In this document: one piece after another, positions 1-9,209 of the stretch
Position numbering within the stretch: the first letter of the stretch is position 1
Layout: each line of letters begins with the position of its first letter
Assembly: GCF_004000865.1 (NCBI RefSeq)
Contig: NZ_BIMB01000002.1
Location: 186,001-250,000 of the forward strand
Reading direction: 5' to 3'
Source of the DNA: Paenibacillus elgii NBRC 100335
GTDB taxonomy: Bacteria > Bacillota > Bacilli > Paenibacillales > NBRC-103111
DNA: 64,000 nt
Made by a program: the position numbers and the translations under genes
The notes under the pieces: generated by a model
The model's input: the letters and a program-made list of their open reading frames with translations, nothing else
What the model was told of the DNA's origin: nothing
Databases searched by the model: none

Positions 1-199
1 TTTTCCCCCGCTATTGGAAGTGTGCGGCTTCATCAACGTTGCCGAACCGCCTGTCATGGTCCTGCACTCACCGTGTTTGCCGCCCCGGAACGGAAACCTT
101 TACAGCATTGCGGCGCAGATTTTCGGTTAGCCCGCTTTCTTTCGGGCTGCATATCATCGCTCTCCAATTCCAAAAAAAATCCGTCACCAAACATTCGCC

Positions 200-222
200 C
201 ACACCATAGTATGAATGGTGTG
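200..222 (+). promoter_or_regulatory. Inverted repeat in the gerQ leader
   Basis: CACACCAT and ATGGTGTG form a perfect 8-bp inverted repeat around a 7-nt loop. Its left half runs into CATAGTATG, which resembles a mother-cell (sigma-K or sigma-E) -10 element. Family knowledge says gerQ is transcribed in the mother cell; assigning this element as its promoter or as an operator is inference. A second short hairpin (AGCCCG/CGGGCT) lies at 129-148. I see no gene in positions 1-276. Confidence 0.35.
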
Positions 223-276
223 CTCCAGCCCAGTCGAGACCCAAATCAAGCGAAGTTTGAAGGAGGATTATGAGCG

Positions 277-741
277 ATGTATAACAATCCGAACAAAGCA
301 GTACCGACTCCATACGGCGCCGGTTACCCAAGCCCCGGCTTTGCCCCCGCCCCGATAGGGGGGCAGCCTACGGCGCAAGCGGTGCCGCCGATGATTCCGG
401 CAGGCTCTTCGATTACCGCAGCAGGACAGCCGATACCGTTGGCAGCCGCGCCGACCACCCCCGGGCAACTGCCGATGGAGCAGTCCTTCATCGAAAATAT
501 TTTGCGCCTCAATCTGGGTAAGGTCGCTACGCTGTATATGACGTACGAGAACAACACCCAGTGGAACGCCAAAATTTTCAAAGGACGTCTGGAAGCCGCC
601 GGCCGCGACCATATCATCATCAGCGACCCTAAAACCGGCATGCGCTATTTGCTGCTGATGGTCAATCTCGACTACATCACGTTTGACGAACCGCTTCAGT
701 ATACTTACCCGTACGGCGCACATCCGCTGCCGGGACGTTAA
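277..741 (+). CDS. gerQ: Spore coat protein GerQ
   Basis: This is a 154-residue spore coat protein. The first 65 residues are a low-complexity Pro/Gly/Ala/Gln-rich arm, and the rest is the conserved GerQ domain with TLYMTYENN, WNAKIFKGRLEAAGRDHI, MRYLLLMVNLDYITF and a Tyr-rich end. In B. subtilis GerQ sits in the coat, is cross-linked by transglutaminase and is needed to localise the cortex-lytic enzyme CwlJ. The ATG at 277 follows AGGAGG with 10 nt spacing; the ATG at 270 runs into a stop after four codons. The gene stands alone and converges with lplT. Confidence 0.93.
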   Translation: MYNNPNKAVPTPYGAGYPSPGFAPAPIGGQPTAQAVPPMIPAGSSITAAGQPIPLAAAPTTPGQLPMEQSFIENILRLNLGKVATLYMTYENNTQWNAKIFKGRLEAAGRDHIIISDPKTGMRYLLLMVNLDYITFDEPLQYTYPYGAHPLPGR

Positions 742-747
742 GCGCAA

Positions 748-796
748 GAAAGACCGGGTCCTGCCAGGCAGCGGGGTCCGATCTTTTTTTTCGCGT
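748..796 (+). terminator. Terminator after gerQ
   Basis: An imperfect GC-rich hairpin (GACCGGGTCCTGCC against GGCAGCGGGGTC) is followed by a run of seven T. It separates gerQ from the convergent lplT gene. Confidence 0.6.
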
Positions 797-809
797 ACGA
801 ATGCGGGGA

Positions 810-2045
810 TTATGCGCGGGAATCCGCGACTCCGGCGCTTCTCCGCTTCAGCATCACGGCCTGGAACACCAGGTACAGCACGAACAGCGCAAGCACCAGC
901 CCGACGCCGTAGATCGACGTCTCCACACTTGTTCCGGCAGCGGTCGCCTGCGTATACGCCCGCACGCCTGCGAACATCAGGACGTTCTCGAACAAGTTTT
1001 GCACGGCAATCGTTTTGCCTGCGCCGATCTTCGGGTTGCCCACCTTCTGCAGCACCGAGTTCAGCGGTACGACGTAGACGCCCCCGGCGAAACCGACCGC
1101 CAGCAAAATGAACACCGTCACGTACAAATTGCCCAGCATCGGGAAAACGAGAATGAGCACGACCATCACGACGCCGTACAGATAAGCGTTCAAGTACTTG
1201 TGCGCCGGGATCAGCTTGGGAGCGGTCAAGGCTCCGACCATGATGCCGATCGCCGTGACCGCAATCAGCATCGAAATCTGATCGACCCCGTGAATGCCCA
1301 GATGCAGCGGAATCCAGGAGATGACCGCCACGCGAATGACCGACGACGTCATCCAGAACGAGCTGGTGCCGATCAGGCAATAGCGGGCCGTCCGGTCCCG
1401 GAATAGCCGGGCGATGTCTTTAAAGAACAAGATCGAATCTTTAACGTAATGAATGCTCGGGTTCCCTGCGACCCGCGGAATCGAAAGCGACAAAAGCAGC
1501 GCGGTCACGTACAGCAGCAGACAGGCGACGATGCACACTGTCAGCGACTGCTTCGCCAGAATGCCTCCGCCCACCGTACCGGCCAGAATGGCGATGATCG
1601 TATAGCCCTCGATCTTGGCATTTGCCTTGAGCAGCTCGGAATCGAGCTGCTTCGCGTCCGTGGCGGAGCGGCTCAAAATTTCGCCGAGGATGCCGTACTT
1701 CGCCGGACTGTACACGGCTGCGCCGATTCCGATTACGGCGTAGCTTAAGGCAGGCTCGAGACCGAGCAGCAGCCCGACGATCCCGAGCGCTTTCAGCGCG
1801 TTGCCGATCAGCAGCACGACCGACTTCGGATGCTTATCGGCGAAGCTGCCGACGAACGGCGCCAGAACGACGTAAGCGAACAAAAAGGCTTGCTGCACGT
1901 TGCCGATATACGATTCGGGATACGCCTTGGCCCGCAGCATCTCAATGATCGCGAACAAAATGGCGTTATCGGCGAACGCGCTCCAAAATTGTGAGACGAG
2001 CAGCGCATTGATCGGCTTGAGTCTGAATTTGTTCCACAGGTTCAT
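810..2045 (-). CDS. lplT: Lysophospholipid transporter LplT (MFS)
   Basis: A 411-residue MFS permease with about twelve hydrophobic segments. The N-terminus (INALLVSQFWSAFADNAILF) is the characteristic LplT opening, and the MFS loop motif appears as GSFADKHPKS. LplT flips lyso-phosphatidylethanolamine and related lysolipids into the inner leaflet, where Aas re-acylates them. The start ATG overlaps the aas stop by 4 bp, and its ribosome site (AAGGAG) lies inside the end of aas, so the two are translationally coupled. This is the same functional pair as in Proteobacteria, where the two genes are also adjacent. Confidence 0.9.
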   Translation of the reverse strand: MNLWNKFRLKPINALLVSQFWSAFADNAILFAIIEMLRAKAYPESYIGNVQQAFLFAYVVLAPFVGSFADKHPKSVVLLIGNALKALGIVGLLLGLEPALSYAVIGIGAAVYSPAKYGILGEILSRSATDAKQLDSELLKANAKIEGYTIIAILAGTVGGGILAKQSLTVCIVACLLLYVTALLLSLSIPRVAGNPSIHYVKDSILFFKDIARLFRDRTARYCLIGTSSFWMTSSVIRVAVISWIPLHLGIHGVDQISMLIAVTAIGIMVGALTAPKLIPAHKYLNAYLYGVVMVVLILVFPMLGNLYVTVFILLAVGFAGGVYVVPLNSVLQKVGNPKIGAGKTIAVQNLFENVLMFAGVRAYTQATAAGTSVETSIYGVGLVLALFVLYLVFQAVMLKRRSAGVADSRA

Positions 2046-4171
2046 ACGGCGTTCGCTCCTTCGTCTGCCGCCGGCTCTTCAGCCAGCTTCTTGAGTGCCA
2101 CATAATCCGGCTTGCCGCTGCCCAGAATCGGCAGCTTCTCGACCCGCACCAGCTTGGACGGGGTCATGAGTTGAGAATGCCCGTGATCTTTTACGAATTG
2201 CTTGATCGTTTGAATCTGATGCTCTTCCTGGGTCACGAACAGAATGATGCGTTCGCCCTTACGGCTGTCCGGCACGCTGACTGCGGCAACGTTCGCGTCC
2301 CGGTAGCAGCTTGCCGCAATCTCTTCCACTTGGTTCAAGGACACCATCTCGCCGCCGATCTTCGCGAACCGCTTCACCCGGCTCACGATCGTCACAAAGC
2401 CGTCTTCGTCGAGCTTCACCACGTCTCCGGTATCGTACCATTCAGGGCATGCCTTAAAGCCCTCTTCATGAAGCAGGTAGCCCTTCATTAAGTTCGGGCC
2501 CTGAATCAGCAGCTTGCCGCCTTCCAGCCCCGGCACCGGCTCCAGCTTATATGCGATGCCCGGGAGCAGTTGGCCGACCGTGCCTTTGCGGTGCCACATC
2601 CGGGTGTTCATCGCCACGACCGGCGACGCTTCCGTCGTGCCGTAGCCTTCCACCGGGCACACATGGAACTTGTCGACCCACAGCTGCCGGACTTCGTCCT
2701 TCAGCTTCTCGGCTCCGGCGATCACGCAGCGAAGAGATTGAAAATCGTACGGATGCGCCGCTTTGCCGTACGCCGCCAGAAACGTCGAGGTGCCGAACAG
2801 AAACGTCGCATTTCGATCGTAGGCCAGCTCCGGAATGACTTTGTAGTGGAGCGGGCTCGGATACAGGAACACCTTCACGCCGTTCAGCACCGGAAGCACT
2901 GTCACCAGCAGCCCAAGGCTGTGGAACATCGGCATTGCGTTGAAAAAAACGTCCCGAGCGTTAATATCCATCACTGTGCGGGTCTGCTGCATGTTCGCGT
3001 ACAGGTTCGCATGGTCCAGCACGACCCCTTTGGGGACGCTTTCGCTGCCGGAGGTGAAGAGCACGATCTCGGTATTGTTCACCTCCGCCTTCCGCTTGAG
3101 CAGATAATCCCCGAAGCCGGACAGCTTATCGCTCATACGGAGCGTATCCTTCATGTCTTCCAAATACAGCACGCGATACCGTTGACCGAGACTTTCGATC
3201 ACCGGCGTCAGCTTTCCCTTATCGACGAACTGTCTGGAGGTCAGAATCGTGCGGACGGAAGCGGTTTCGCAGGCGATGCGCATGTTCTTTTCCCCGGCCG
3301 AAAAGTTGAGGATCGCCGGCCGTTTATCCAGCTTGAACAGCGCGAACAATACAAGCAGATGGGCGGCGGAATTCGGCAGCAGGACGGCGACGCCCGGCTC
3401 GTCTTTCAGCTCGGCCTCAAGCTTTCTGGCAAAGACGTAGGAAGCGGTCAGCAGCTTTTTATACGTAAACGTCTGGCTTATATCCTCGCACACCGGGAAA
3501 TTGTACCCGTGATGCTTGCCGGCGGTCAGCAGTTCGTTGAACAGGTTGATCCCGGTCTTCACCCGGCTGCTCACCAGCTCGGCCTCCAGCTTCTTCTGGA
3601 TTTGCGCCGCAGCGCGTTCCTTTTGCGATTTCATCGACTGGGTGCGGTCGTAATCCAAGGTAAACGGATCACCGATCTGCACGGTCACCTTGGGGAACCA
3701 CACCTGCCGGATTTTGTGCTTCAGGTAAGAAAATTTCGACCGTTCCGGGCCGTTCAAGGCAATCGGGTACAGCGTCGCGCCCGTGCGGAGTGCAATGTAG
3801 CCGACGCCGCTGTATATTTTCATGAGCGAGCCGCCGCTCGCGGTATTGACGCGCCCTTCCGGGAATACGAGGAGCGGAGCCCCTTTTTGCACCGTCTTGA
3901 CCATCTGCTTCACGGAGTACGGATTCATCGGATCGACGGCAATATGCTTGCGCAACCGGATCAACGGGGCGAACCTTTTGGCAATGCGCGTATTCACGAC
4001 GAACGTCACTTCCTCCGGCAGCCGCGTAGCAAGCAGCGCCGCATCGATCAGCGACAGATGATTCGGGATCAGAATGGTCGGTTTGCGGAAATCTAGCTTT
4101 TCCAAACCGCTGAATCTCGCTTGAAATAACAGGTTGAGTACGATTCGGGCCAACCATTTTACCAATACCAT
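2042..4171 (-). CDS. aas: Bifunctional lysophospholipid acyltransferase / acyl-ACP synthetase (Aas)
   Basis: About 709 residues in two domains. Residues 1-200 are a PlsC-type acyltransferase with the HX4D motif (NHLSLID) and FPEGR. From about 210 to the end is an AMP-forming acyl-activating enzyme with FTSGSESVPKG, GYGTTEAS, YDTGDV and a C-terminal GSGKPDY lysine. Aas loads a fatty acid onto ACP and transfers it to the sn-2 position of lysophospholipids. The ATG at 4171 is preferred because GGAGGG lies 7 nt upstream; an ATG two codons earlier is too close to it, and an in-frame ATG at 4222 has no ribosome site. It is the first gene of the aas-lplT operon. Confidence 0.9.
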   Translation of the reverse strand: MVLVKWLARIVLNLLFQARFSGLEKLDFRKPTILIPNHLSLIDAALLATRLPEEVTFVVNTRIAKRFAPLIRLRKHIAVDPMNPYSVKQMVKTVQKGAPLLVFPEGRVNTASGGSLMKIYSGVGYIALRTGATLYPIALNGPERSKFSYLKHKIRQVWFPKVTVQIGDPFTLDYDRTQSMKSQKERAAAQIQKKLEAELVSSRVKTGINLFNELLTAGKHHGYNFPVCEDISQTFTYKKLLTASYVFARKLEAELKDEPGVAVLLPNSAAHLLVLFALFKLDKRPAILNFSAGEKNMRIACETASVRTILTSRQFVDKGKLTPVIESLGQRYRVLYLEDMKDTLRMSDKLSGFGDYLLKRKAEVNNTEIVLFTSGSESVPKGVVLDHANLYANMQQTRTVMDINARDVFFNAMPMFHSLGLLVTVLPVLNGVKVFLYPSPLHYKVIPELAYDRNATFLFGTSTFLAAYGKAAHPYDFQSLRCVIAGAEKLKDEVRQLWVDKFHVCPVEGYGTTEASPVVAMNTRMWHRKGTVGQLLPGIAYKLEPVPGLEGGKLLIQGPNLMKGYLLHEEGFKACPEWYDTGDVVKLDEDGFVTIVSRVKRFAKIGGEMVSLNQVEEIAASCYRDANVAAVSVPDSRKGERIILFVTQEEHQIQTIKQFVKDHGHSQLMTPSKLVRVEKLPILGSGKPDYVALKKLAEEPAADEGANAV

Positions 4172-4215
4172 AGCCATTCCCTCCGTCGGTGCTTTATGTT
4201 TTTTGCGATTAGTTC

Positions 4216-4232
4216 CTAGCACCTGGTCTTAA
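4216..4232. promoter_or_regulatory. FapR-like operator upstream of aas
   Basis: The 17-bp element CTAGCACCTGGTCTTAA matches the FapR palindrome (TTAGTACCTGGTACTAA, from memory) at 13 positions including the ACCTGGT core. It lies 44 bp upstream of the chosen aas start. FapR is the malonyl-CoA-responsive repressor of membrane lipid genes in Firmicutes, so control of a phospholipid acyltransferase would be logical. Further GTACTAA and TAGTACC half-site-like sequences occur at 4265-4300. No fapR gene is in the window. Confidence 0.5.
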
Positions 4233-4317
4233 ATCTTATTGTACGCGAATTTGACAAAGCGGGTAGTACTAACTTTGCGTAGTACCTGAAGCGTACTGCA
4301 TCCTATTCCGGACGAAT

Positions 4318-4362
4318 GAAAAAAGAAGCGCCTCTAACCGCTTTCGCCGCAAGAGGTGCTTC
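4318..4362 (-). terminator. Terminator of the first Opp/metallophosphoesterase operon
   Basis: On the minus strand GAAGCACCTCT pairs with AGAGGCGCTTC around a 16-nt loop and is followed by a run of six T. Confidence 0.8.
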
Positions 4363-4384
4363 CTCTGTACAATGGACCGATCAA

Positions 4385-5239
4385 TTATGCATTCAACGGA
4401 CTGCGCTCCTCCAGCGAGGCCAGCTCGATCACGGTCAACGCCTTTGCAACCTCGGCCCGCGCGTCTCCCGGATTCGACCATTCCCGGGTATAGCCGAGAC
4501 AGCTGCATACGTACAGCGTGCTGCCGAAGGTTTGGCTTTTCCGGTAATGCACATGGCCGCAGACGGCCAGCTTCACGGAGGAAGCGTACGATTCGATCAG
4601 CTTCCCGTACTGCTCGCTTCCGAGAAAGGCGTTAAAGTAGCCCCACACCTCGGGCGCGTACGGAACGGTAAAATAACGGTGCGGCAGCACGTGGATCATC
4701 ACGATGACCTTCTTGTCCCGAAGCGCACTTAGCTGCTTGTCCAGCTTCTGCACGAAATAATCGCAGACCTCCGTCGTCGGCCGGTCCCACAGGGCAAACA
4801 GGCTGTCCTGCCACGTCCGCTCGCCGAGCGACATCCGGTCAAATTCCTCCTTCGTGTAGCGGTCTGCGCCGAACGAGTAATCGTACCAGCCGATATCTCC
4901 GACGACGGCCCATTCTTCGTTGATCATGTAAGCGCCGTTCGCGAGGTTCCCCTCGAACGCCTGCAGCTCGCGGTACGAATCCCACGCCGTACGTTCCGGG
5001 TCGTGGATGTTCCACAGATCATGATTGCCCGGGACGAACAAGCATGGGATGGATAACCGCTCCCGGATGTACCTGAGCGTCTTCAACGTCGTGGCGCTGT
5101 TGTTGGAAATGTCTCCGCCGATCAGCAGCAGATCCACCTTCTGCGCAAGCGCCGCTTCACAGAGCGCCTCCTCGACCGGAACGGAGCAGCCGGGGTTGTT
5201 GGTATCGATATGCAAATCCGACAAAATGCCGATGTTCAA
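4385..5239 (-). CDS. Metallophosphoesterase
   Basis: A 284-residue calcineurin-like phosphoesterase. The two-metal motifs are all present: GILSDLH at the N-terminus, GGDIS, GNHDLW, HVLPH and GHVHYR. The substrate cannot be read from sequence. The frame is open further upstream, but AAGGAGG lies 8 nt before the TTG at 5239 and homology begins there (MNIGILSD), so TTG is the chosen start. It is the last gene of the Opp set, 100 bp after the OppF-type ATPase. This position suggests, but does not prove, action on an imported or peptide-derived phosphoester. Confidence 0.82.
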   Translation of the reverse strand: MNIGILSDLHIDTNNPGCSVPVEEALCEAALAQKVDLLLIGGDISNNSATTLKTLRYIRERLSIPCLFVPGNHDLWNIHDPERTAWDSYRELQAFEGNLANGAYMINEEWAVVGDIGWYDYSFGADRYTKEEFDRMSLGERTWQDSLFALWDRPTTEVCDYFVQKLDKQLSALRDKKVIVMIHVLPHRYFTVPYAPEVWGYFNAFLGSEQYGKLIESYASSVKLAVCGHVHYRKSQTFGSTLYVCSCLGYTREWSNPGDARAEVAKALTVIELASLEERSPLNA

Positions 5240-5339
5240 AAGGGTTCCCTCCTTGTTCACCTGTAGGCTTGGGCGGATCGGATGGTGATGGCGGCTTAGG
5301 CAAGCTGCGCCCCTCTGCTCCGCCGCCAACCAATGCTGC

Positions 5340-6323
5340 TTAAGTCAGCAGGCAGCGAGCGTAATGATCCGGGCCGACGGACTTCCACTCCGGCGGCACG
5401 AGGGCGCATTCCGCCACCGCCTGCGGACAACGCGTGTGAAACGGGCAGCCCGCAGGCGGATGAAGCGGGCTCGGCACCTCGCCGCGGAGCACGATGCGCT
5501 CGCGCCGCTCCCCGTCACGGACGGACGGAATCGCCGAGATCAGCGCCCGCGTGTACGGATGTACCGCGCTGCGAAACAAGGTTTCGGCCGGCGCAAGCTC
5601 GACAAGCGTGCCCAGATACATAACGGCGACCCGGTCGCTCATGTACTGCACGACGTTCAGATCGTGCGAGACGAACAGCGTGGTCAGCGCGAAGCGCCGC
5701 TGCAGCTCCTTGAGCAAATTCAAAATTTGCGACTGCACCGACACGTCAAGTGCGGACACCGGCTCGTCCGCCACGACGAAGGATGGGCGCAGCATGAGCG
5801 CCCGGGCGATGCCGATGCGCTGCCGCTGGCCGCCGCTCAATTCGTGGGGATACCGGGCGGCATAGCTGCGGTCCAGCCCTACGGTCTCCAGCATGTCGCG
5901 GGCTTGCTGCCTGCGCTCGGCGCTTGATCCGGTCCGGTGGACGCGAAGCGGCTCCTCCAGAATCGAGCCGATCGTATGCCGCGGATTGAGCGACGCGTAC
6001 GGGTCTTGAAAGATGAGCTGAATGTGCTTGCGCATATCACGTATTTCGCGGCCTCGCAGCGTGGCCAGCTCCCGTCCGCGAAAGCGGATGGACCCGGAGG
6101 TCGGCTCCAGCAGCCGCGCAAGCAGCTGGCCGGTCGTCGACTTGCCGCAGCCGCTTTCGCCGACGAGGCCGAGCGTCTCGCCGCTGCGGATCTCGAAGGA
6201 GACGCCGTTCACGGCGTTCACCCAGGCTTTGGGCTTGCCGAAGCCGGCGGCGGCGGCGGGGTAACGCTTCGTCAGCCGGTCGATCGCCACCAGCGGTTCA
6301 CGTTCAAGCGAGCTGATACTCAC
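5340..6323 (-). CDS. Opp/Dpp peptide ABC transporter ATPase, OppF type (locus 1)
   Basis: About 327 residues with Walker A (GESGCGKST), signature [15 protein letters not shown], Walker B ([12 protein letters not shown]) and the OppF/DppF C-terminal cysteine cluster ([11 protein letters not shown]) that belongs to the oligopeptide ATPase extension and can hold an iron-sulfur cluster. It powers uptake with its OppD partner on the inner face of the membrane. The GTG at 6323 is preferred because GGAGG lies 9 nt upstream, which gives a 20-bp overlap with the preceding OppD-type gene. Confidence 0.88.
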   Translation of the reverse strand: MSISSLEREPLVAIDRLTKRYPAAAAGFGKPKAWVNAVNGVSFEIRSGETLGLVGESGCGKSTTGQLLARLLEPTSGSIRFRGRELATLRGREIRDMRKHIQLIFQDPYASLNPRHTIGSILEEPLRVHRTGSSAERRQQARDMLETVGLDRSYAARYPHELSGGQRQRIGIARALMLRPSFVVADEPVSALDVSVQSQILNLLKELQRRFALTTLFVSHDLNVVQYMSDRVAVMYLGTLVELAPAETLFRSAVHPYTRALISAIPSVRDGERRERIVLRGEVPSPLHPPAGCPFHTRCPQAVAECALVPPEWKSVGPDHYARCLLT

Positions 6324-7317
6324 GGACGGACGGCCTCCCTTCCTCGGCAAGCAAGCAGCGGACCTCGTGCTGGTCCGCGATCAAGCGGCTCGCCGGCTTT
6401 ACGCCGGAGCAGGCCGCAACGGCGCGGTCGCACCGGGCGGCGAACGGGCAGCCTCCGGAGCGCTCCTCCGGCGGAGGCACGCGCCCGGGGATCGCATACA
6501 GCGCCTCGCCCCGCTTGTCCGGCGAAGGGATCGATCGCAGCAAGCCGGCGGTGTACGGATGGGCGGGCGAGCGGAACAGCTCCGCTGCCGGAGCCGTCTC
6601 CGCCACCTGTCCGGCGTACATGACGGACACACGGCTGCACATTTCCGAGATGACTCCGAGGTCGTGGGAGATCAGCAGCACCGACGTGCCTTCCGTCCGG
6701 TTCAAGTCCCGCAGCAGCTCCAAAATTTGCGCCTGCACCGTCACGTCGAGCGCCGTCGTCGGCTCGTCGGCGATCAGCAGCTTCGGTCGGCACGCCAGCG
6801 CCATCGCAATCATGACCCGCTGCCGCATCCCGCCGGACAGCCGGTGGGGATATTCGCGCATCAACTGCTCCGCGCGGGGCAGCCCAACTTTTTCCAGCAT
6901 CCCTACGCTATGATTATACGCGTCTTTGCGGGACATCGCCAAGTGCAATCGCGGCCCTTCCATCAGCTGCTCTCCGACCGTAAATACCGGATTGAGCGAG
7001 GTCATCGGGTCTTGGAACACCATGGCGATCTCCCTGCCCCGCAGTCTGCGCATCGCCTCCGGCGACAGCTGTGTCAGCTCGGCGCCGTCATAGTCGATCG
7101 TACCGCTCGCGATTCGGGCGCCGGCAGGCAGCAGTCCCATGACGGCTTGGGCCGTCATGCTTTTGCCGCAGCCCGATTCCCCTACGATGCCGACGATTTC
7201 GCCACGCCCGACCGACAGCGATACCCCTTCGAGCACGGCGCGCATGCCCTGACGGGTTGGAAGCTCGATATGCAGCTCGTCCAGCCTCAAAAGAGGCGTC
7301 TCTTTTCCTCTGGCCAT
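6304..7317 (-). CDS. Opp/Dpp peptide ABC transporter ATPase, OppD type (locus 1)
   Basis: A 337-residue ATPase with Walker A (GESGCGKSM), [16 protein letters not shown], Walker B ([12 protein letters not shown]), the H-loop (ISHDLGV) and the C-terminal CPFAARC cysteine motif. The start is ATG 7317 (MARGKETPLL), 6 nt after AAGGGGGAA and 14 bp from the end of the OppC-type permease. Longer in-frame starts lie inside that permease gene and lack a ribosome site. Confidence 0.88.
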   Translation of the reverse strand: MARGKETPLLRLDELHIELPTRQGMRAVLEGVSLSVGRGEIVGIVGESGCGKSMTAQAVMGLLPAGARIASGTIDYDGAELTQLSPEAMRRLRGREIAMVFQDPMTSLNPVFTVGEQLMEGPRLHLAMSRKDAYNHSVGMLEKVGLPRAEQLMREYPHRLSGGMRQRVMIAMALACRPKLLIADEPTTALDVTVQAQILELLRDLNRTEGTSVLLISHDLGVISEMCSRVSVMYAGQVAETAPAAELFRSPAHPYTAGLLRSIPSPDKRGEALYAIPGRVPPPEERSGGCPFAARCDRAVAACSGVKPASRLIADQHEVRCLLAEEGRPSVREYQLA

Positions 7318-7331
7318 GGTTCGTTCCCCCT

Positions 7332-8141
7332 TCATCGTTTCGGGTCGTTCCAATCGCGCAGCCCGTCGCCGAGCAGATTGAAGCCGAGCACGGTCATCGT
7401 GATCATGAGGCCCGGCGCCAGCGTGTACCACGGCGCTTTCGCAATATAGCTCTGGGCCTCGTTCAGCATGCGTCCCCAGCTCGGGTCGGGAGGCTGAATG
7501 CCGAGCCCGAGATAGCTCAGCCCGGCTTCCGCAAGAATCGCCCCCGAGAAGCTCATCGTGGCCGCCACGATGAACGGCGACAGGATGTTCGGGAAAATGT
7601 GGCGGAATACGATGGCGAGCGGTCCCGCCCCGATGCCTCGCGCCGCCTTCACAAAATCCATCTCCTTGTACTGCACGAACCCGCTGCGGACGATGCGGGC
7701 GAACCCGGGTACGGCCATCAGGCCAATCGCCAGAATGGTGTTGGTCAGGTTCGGCTGAAACACCGCGACCAGCATGAGCGCCAGCAGCAGCCCGGGGAAT
7801 GCCATCATCGCGTCCATCAGCCGCATCAGCGCTTCGTCCAGCCAGCCGCCGGCATAGCCGGCAGCGGCTCCGACGAGCAGCCCCCCGGCCCCGCCGATCA
7901 GAACGGTCAGGAAGCCGACCTGAAAGGCCGTGCGGGAAGCCGTCATCACCCGGCTTAAGATGTCCCGCCCGAAATTGTCCGTTCCGAGCAGGTGCTTCGC
8001 CCCGGGAGCGAGAAACCGTTCGGCCGGATTCATGCTATTGACGTCGTAAGGAACATACAACCAGCTAGTCAACATAACGGCCAGCATCGCGCCGACCAAC
8101 GCGCCGCCTACGATCAAATGAACGTTCCGATTTCGTGTCAT
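7332..8141 (-). CDS. Opp/Dpp peptide ABC transporter permease, OppC type (locus 1)
   Basis: A 269-residue permease with about six membrane segments. It begins with a single N-terminal segment, then has the OppC signature LLGTDNFGRDILSR, and ends with the EAA loop (EAGLSYLGLGIQPPDPSWGRML). It pairs with the OppB-type permease encoded 12 bp upstream. AGGAG lies 9 nt before the ATG. Confidence 0.9.
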   Translation of the reverse strand: MTRNRNVHLIVGGALVGAMLAVMLTSWLYVPYDVNSMNPAERFLAPGAKHLLGTDNFGRDILSRVMTASRTAFQVGFLTVLIGGAGGLLVGAAAGYAGGWLDEALMRLMDAMMAFPGLLLALMLVAVFQPNLTNTILAIGLMAVPGFARIVRSGFVQYKEMDFVKAARGIGAGPLAIVFRHIFPNILSPFIVAATMSFSGAILAEAGLSYLGLGIQPPDPSWGRMLNEAQSYIAKAPWYTLAPGLMITMTVLGFNLLGDGLRDWNDPKR

Positions 8142-8153
8142 GCCGCTCTTCTC

Positions 8154-9095
8154 CTACTTCAACCGAATTCTCGGGTCCAGCACCCGGTACAGCATATCGA
8201 CGGCAAAATTGATCGCAATCACCGTTACAGCCGTAAATAAAATCATCCCCTGCACAAGCGGAAAATCGCGGGCGCCGATCGAGGAAACGAGCAGCCTTCC
8301 GAGCCCTGGCAACGCGAATACCTGCTCGACCACCAGGCTCCCGCCCAGCACGTCGGCAAAAATCATCCCCATCACCGTAACGACGGGAATGAGCGCGTTT
8401 TTCAGCACGTGCTTGTACAGCACCGCCCGTTCTCTCAGTCCCTTGCTGTAGCCGGTCCGGACGTAGTCCTGCTTCAGCTGCTCCAGCATCGTGGTGCGCA
8501 GGTAGCGCACCACAACGGCGACCTGCGGAATCGCGACGGCCAGCGCAGGCAGGAACAGGGAGCGCAGCGCCGCCAGCGGCGACTCCGACCAGCGGACGTA
8601 GCCTCCGGCCGGAAACCAGCGGAAGGTCAAGGCGAACAGCAGCACGAGCAAAATGCCGAGCCAAAACGACGGAACGGCTAGTCCGAGCTGGCTTAGCAGC
8701 GAAATCCACCAGCCGGATGCCCGGCGCTGGGACTTGGCCGCCGCAATGCCTAGCGGCACGGCGATGACGATCGTTATCGCCATGGACAGCACCGCGAGCG
8801 ACGCTGTCACCGGCAGACGGTCCAGAATGAGCTCCCCGACCGGCCTGGAAAACTTGAGCGATTCACCAAGATCGCCCGAAACGACACCTCCGAGCCAGCT
8901 CGCAAATTGCTCCCCGAGCGGACGGTCGGTGCCCAGCTTCGCTTCAAGCGCCGCCACCTGCGCCTCGTCCGCTTCCATCCCGAGAATGGTCAGAGCCGGG
9001 TTCCCGGGTATGATCCGAAAGACGGCAAAGGTCATCATCAGGACCAGCAGCACCGTCAGCACGAACGTGAAGGCTCTCCGCCATGCGTACGTCAC
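8154..9095 (-). CDS. Opp/Dpp peptide ABC transporter permease, OppB type (locus 1)
   Basis: A 313-residue permease. It shows the OppB N-terminal segment, RIIPGNPA, GTDRPLGEQF, the EAA loop (RTGYSKGLRERAVLYKHVLKNALIP) and the C-terminal LYRVLDPRIRLK. The start is a GTG preceded by AAGGAG with 8-10 nt spacing. It is separated from the binding-protein gene by 114 bp that contain only a weak hairpin (GCGGA/TCCGC), which may lower permease expression relative to the binding protein. Confidence 0.9.
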   Translation of the reverse strand: MTYAWRRAFTFVLTVLLVLMMTFAVFRIIPGNPALTILGMEADEAQVAALEAKLGTDRPLGEQFASWLGGVVSGDLGESLKFSRPVGELILDRLPVTASLAVLSMAITIVIAVPLGIAAAKSQRRASGWWISLLSQLGLAVPSFWLGILLVLLFALTFRWFPAGGYVRWSESPLAALRSLFLPALAVAIPQVAVVVRYLRTTMLEQLKQDYVRTGYSKGLRERAVLYKHVLKNALIPVVTVMGMIFADVLGGSLVVEQVFALPGLGRLLVSSIGARDFPLVQGMILFTAVTVIAINFAVDMLYRVLDPRIRLK

Positions 9096-9209
9096 GTCGT
9101 TTTCTCTCCTTCCTAAAAAGTAGGCGGTTCATTTGATTTACCGTGGTGCGAGCGGATCGTTTTTCCCGATTTCTCCGCCCATTTAACTCAACATTAGTCC
9201 AGCTTCTTG

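Noticed and set aside
268-1380. 370-codon minus-strand frame across gerQ and lplT
   Set aside because: It crosses two recognised genes and their terminator and has low-complexity Arg-rich translation.
2570-4096. 508-codon plus-strand open frame opposite aas
   Set aside because: It is antisense to a conserved enzyme, has no ribosome site, and its composition (Arg, His and Gln rich) is that of a complementary-strand shadow in GC-rich DNA.
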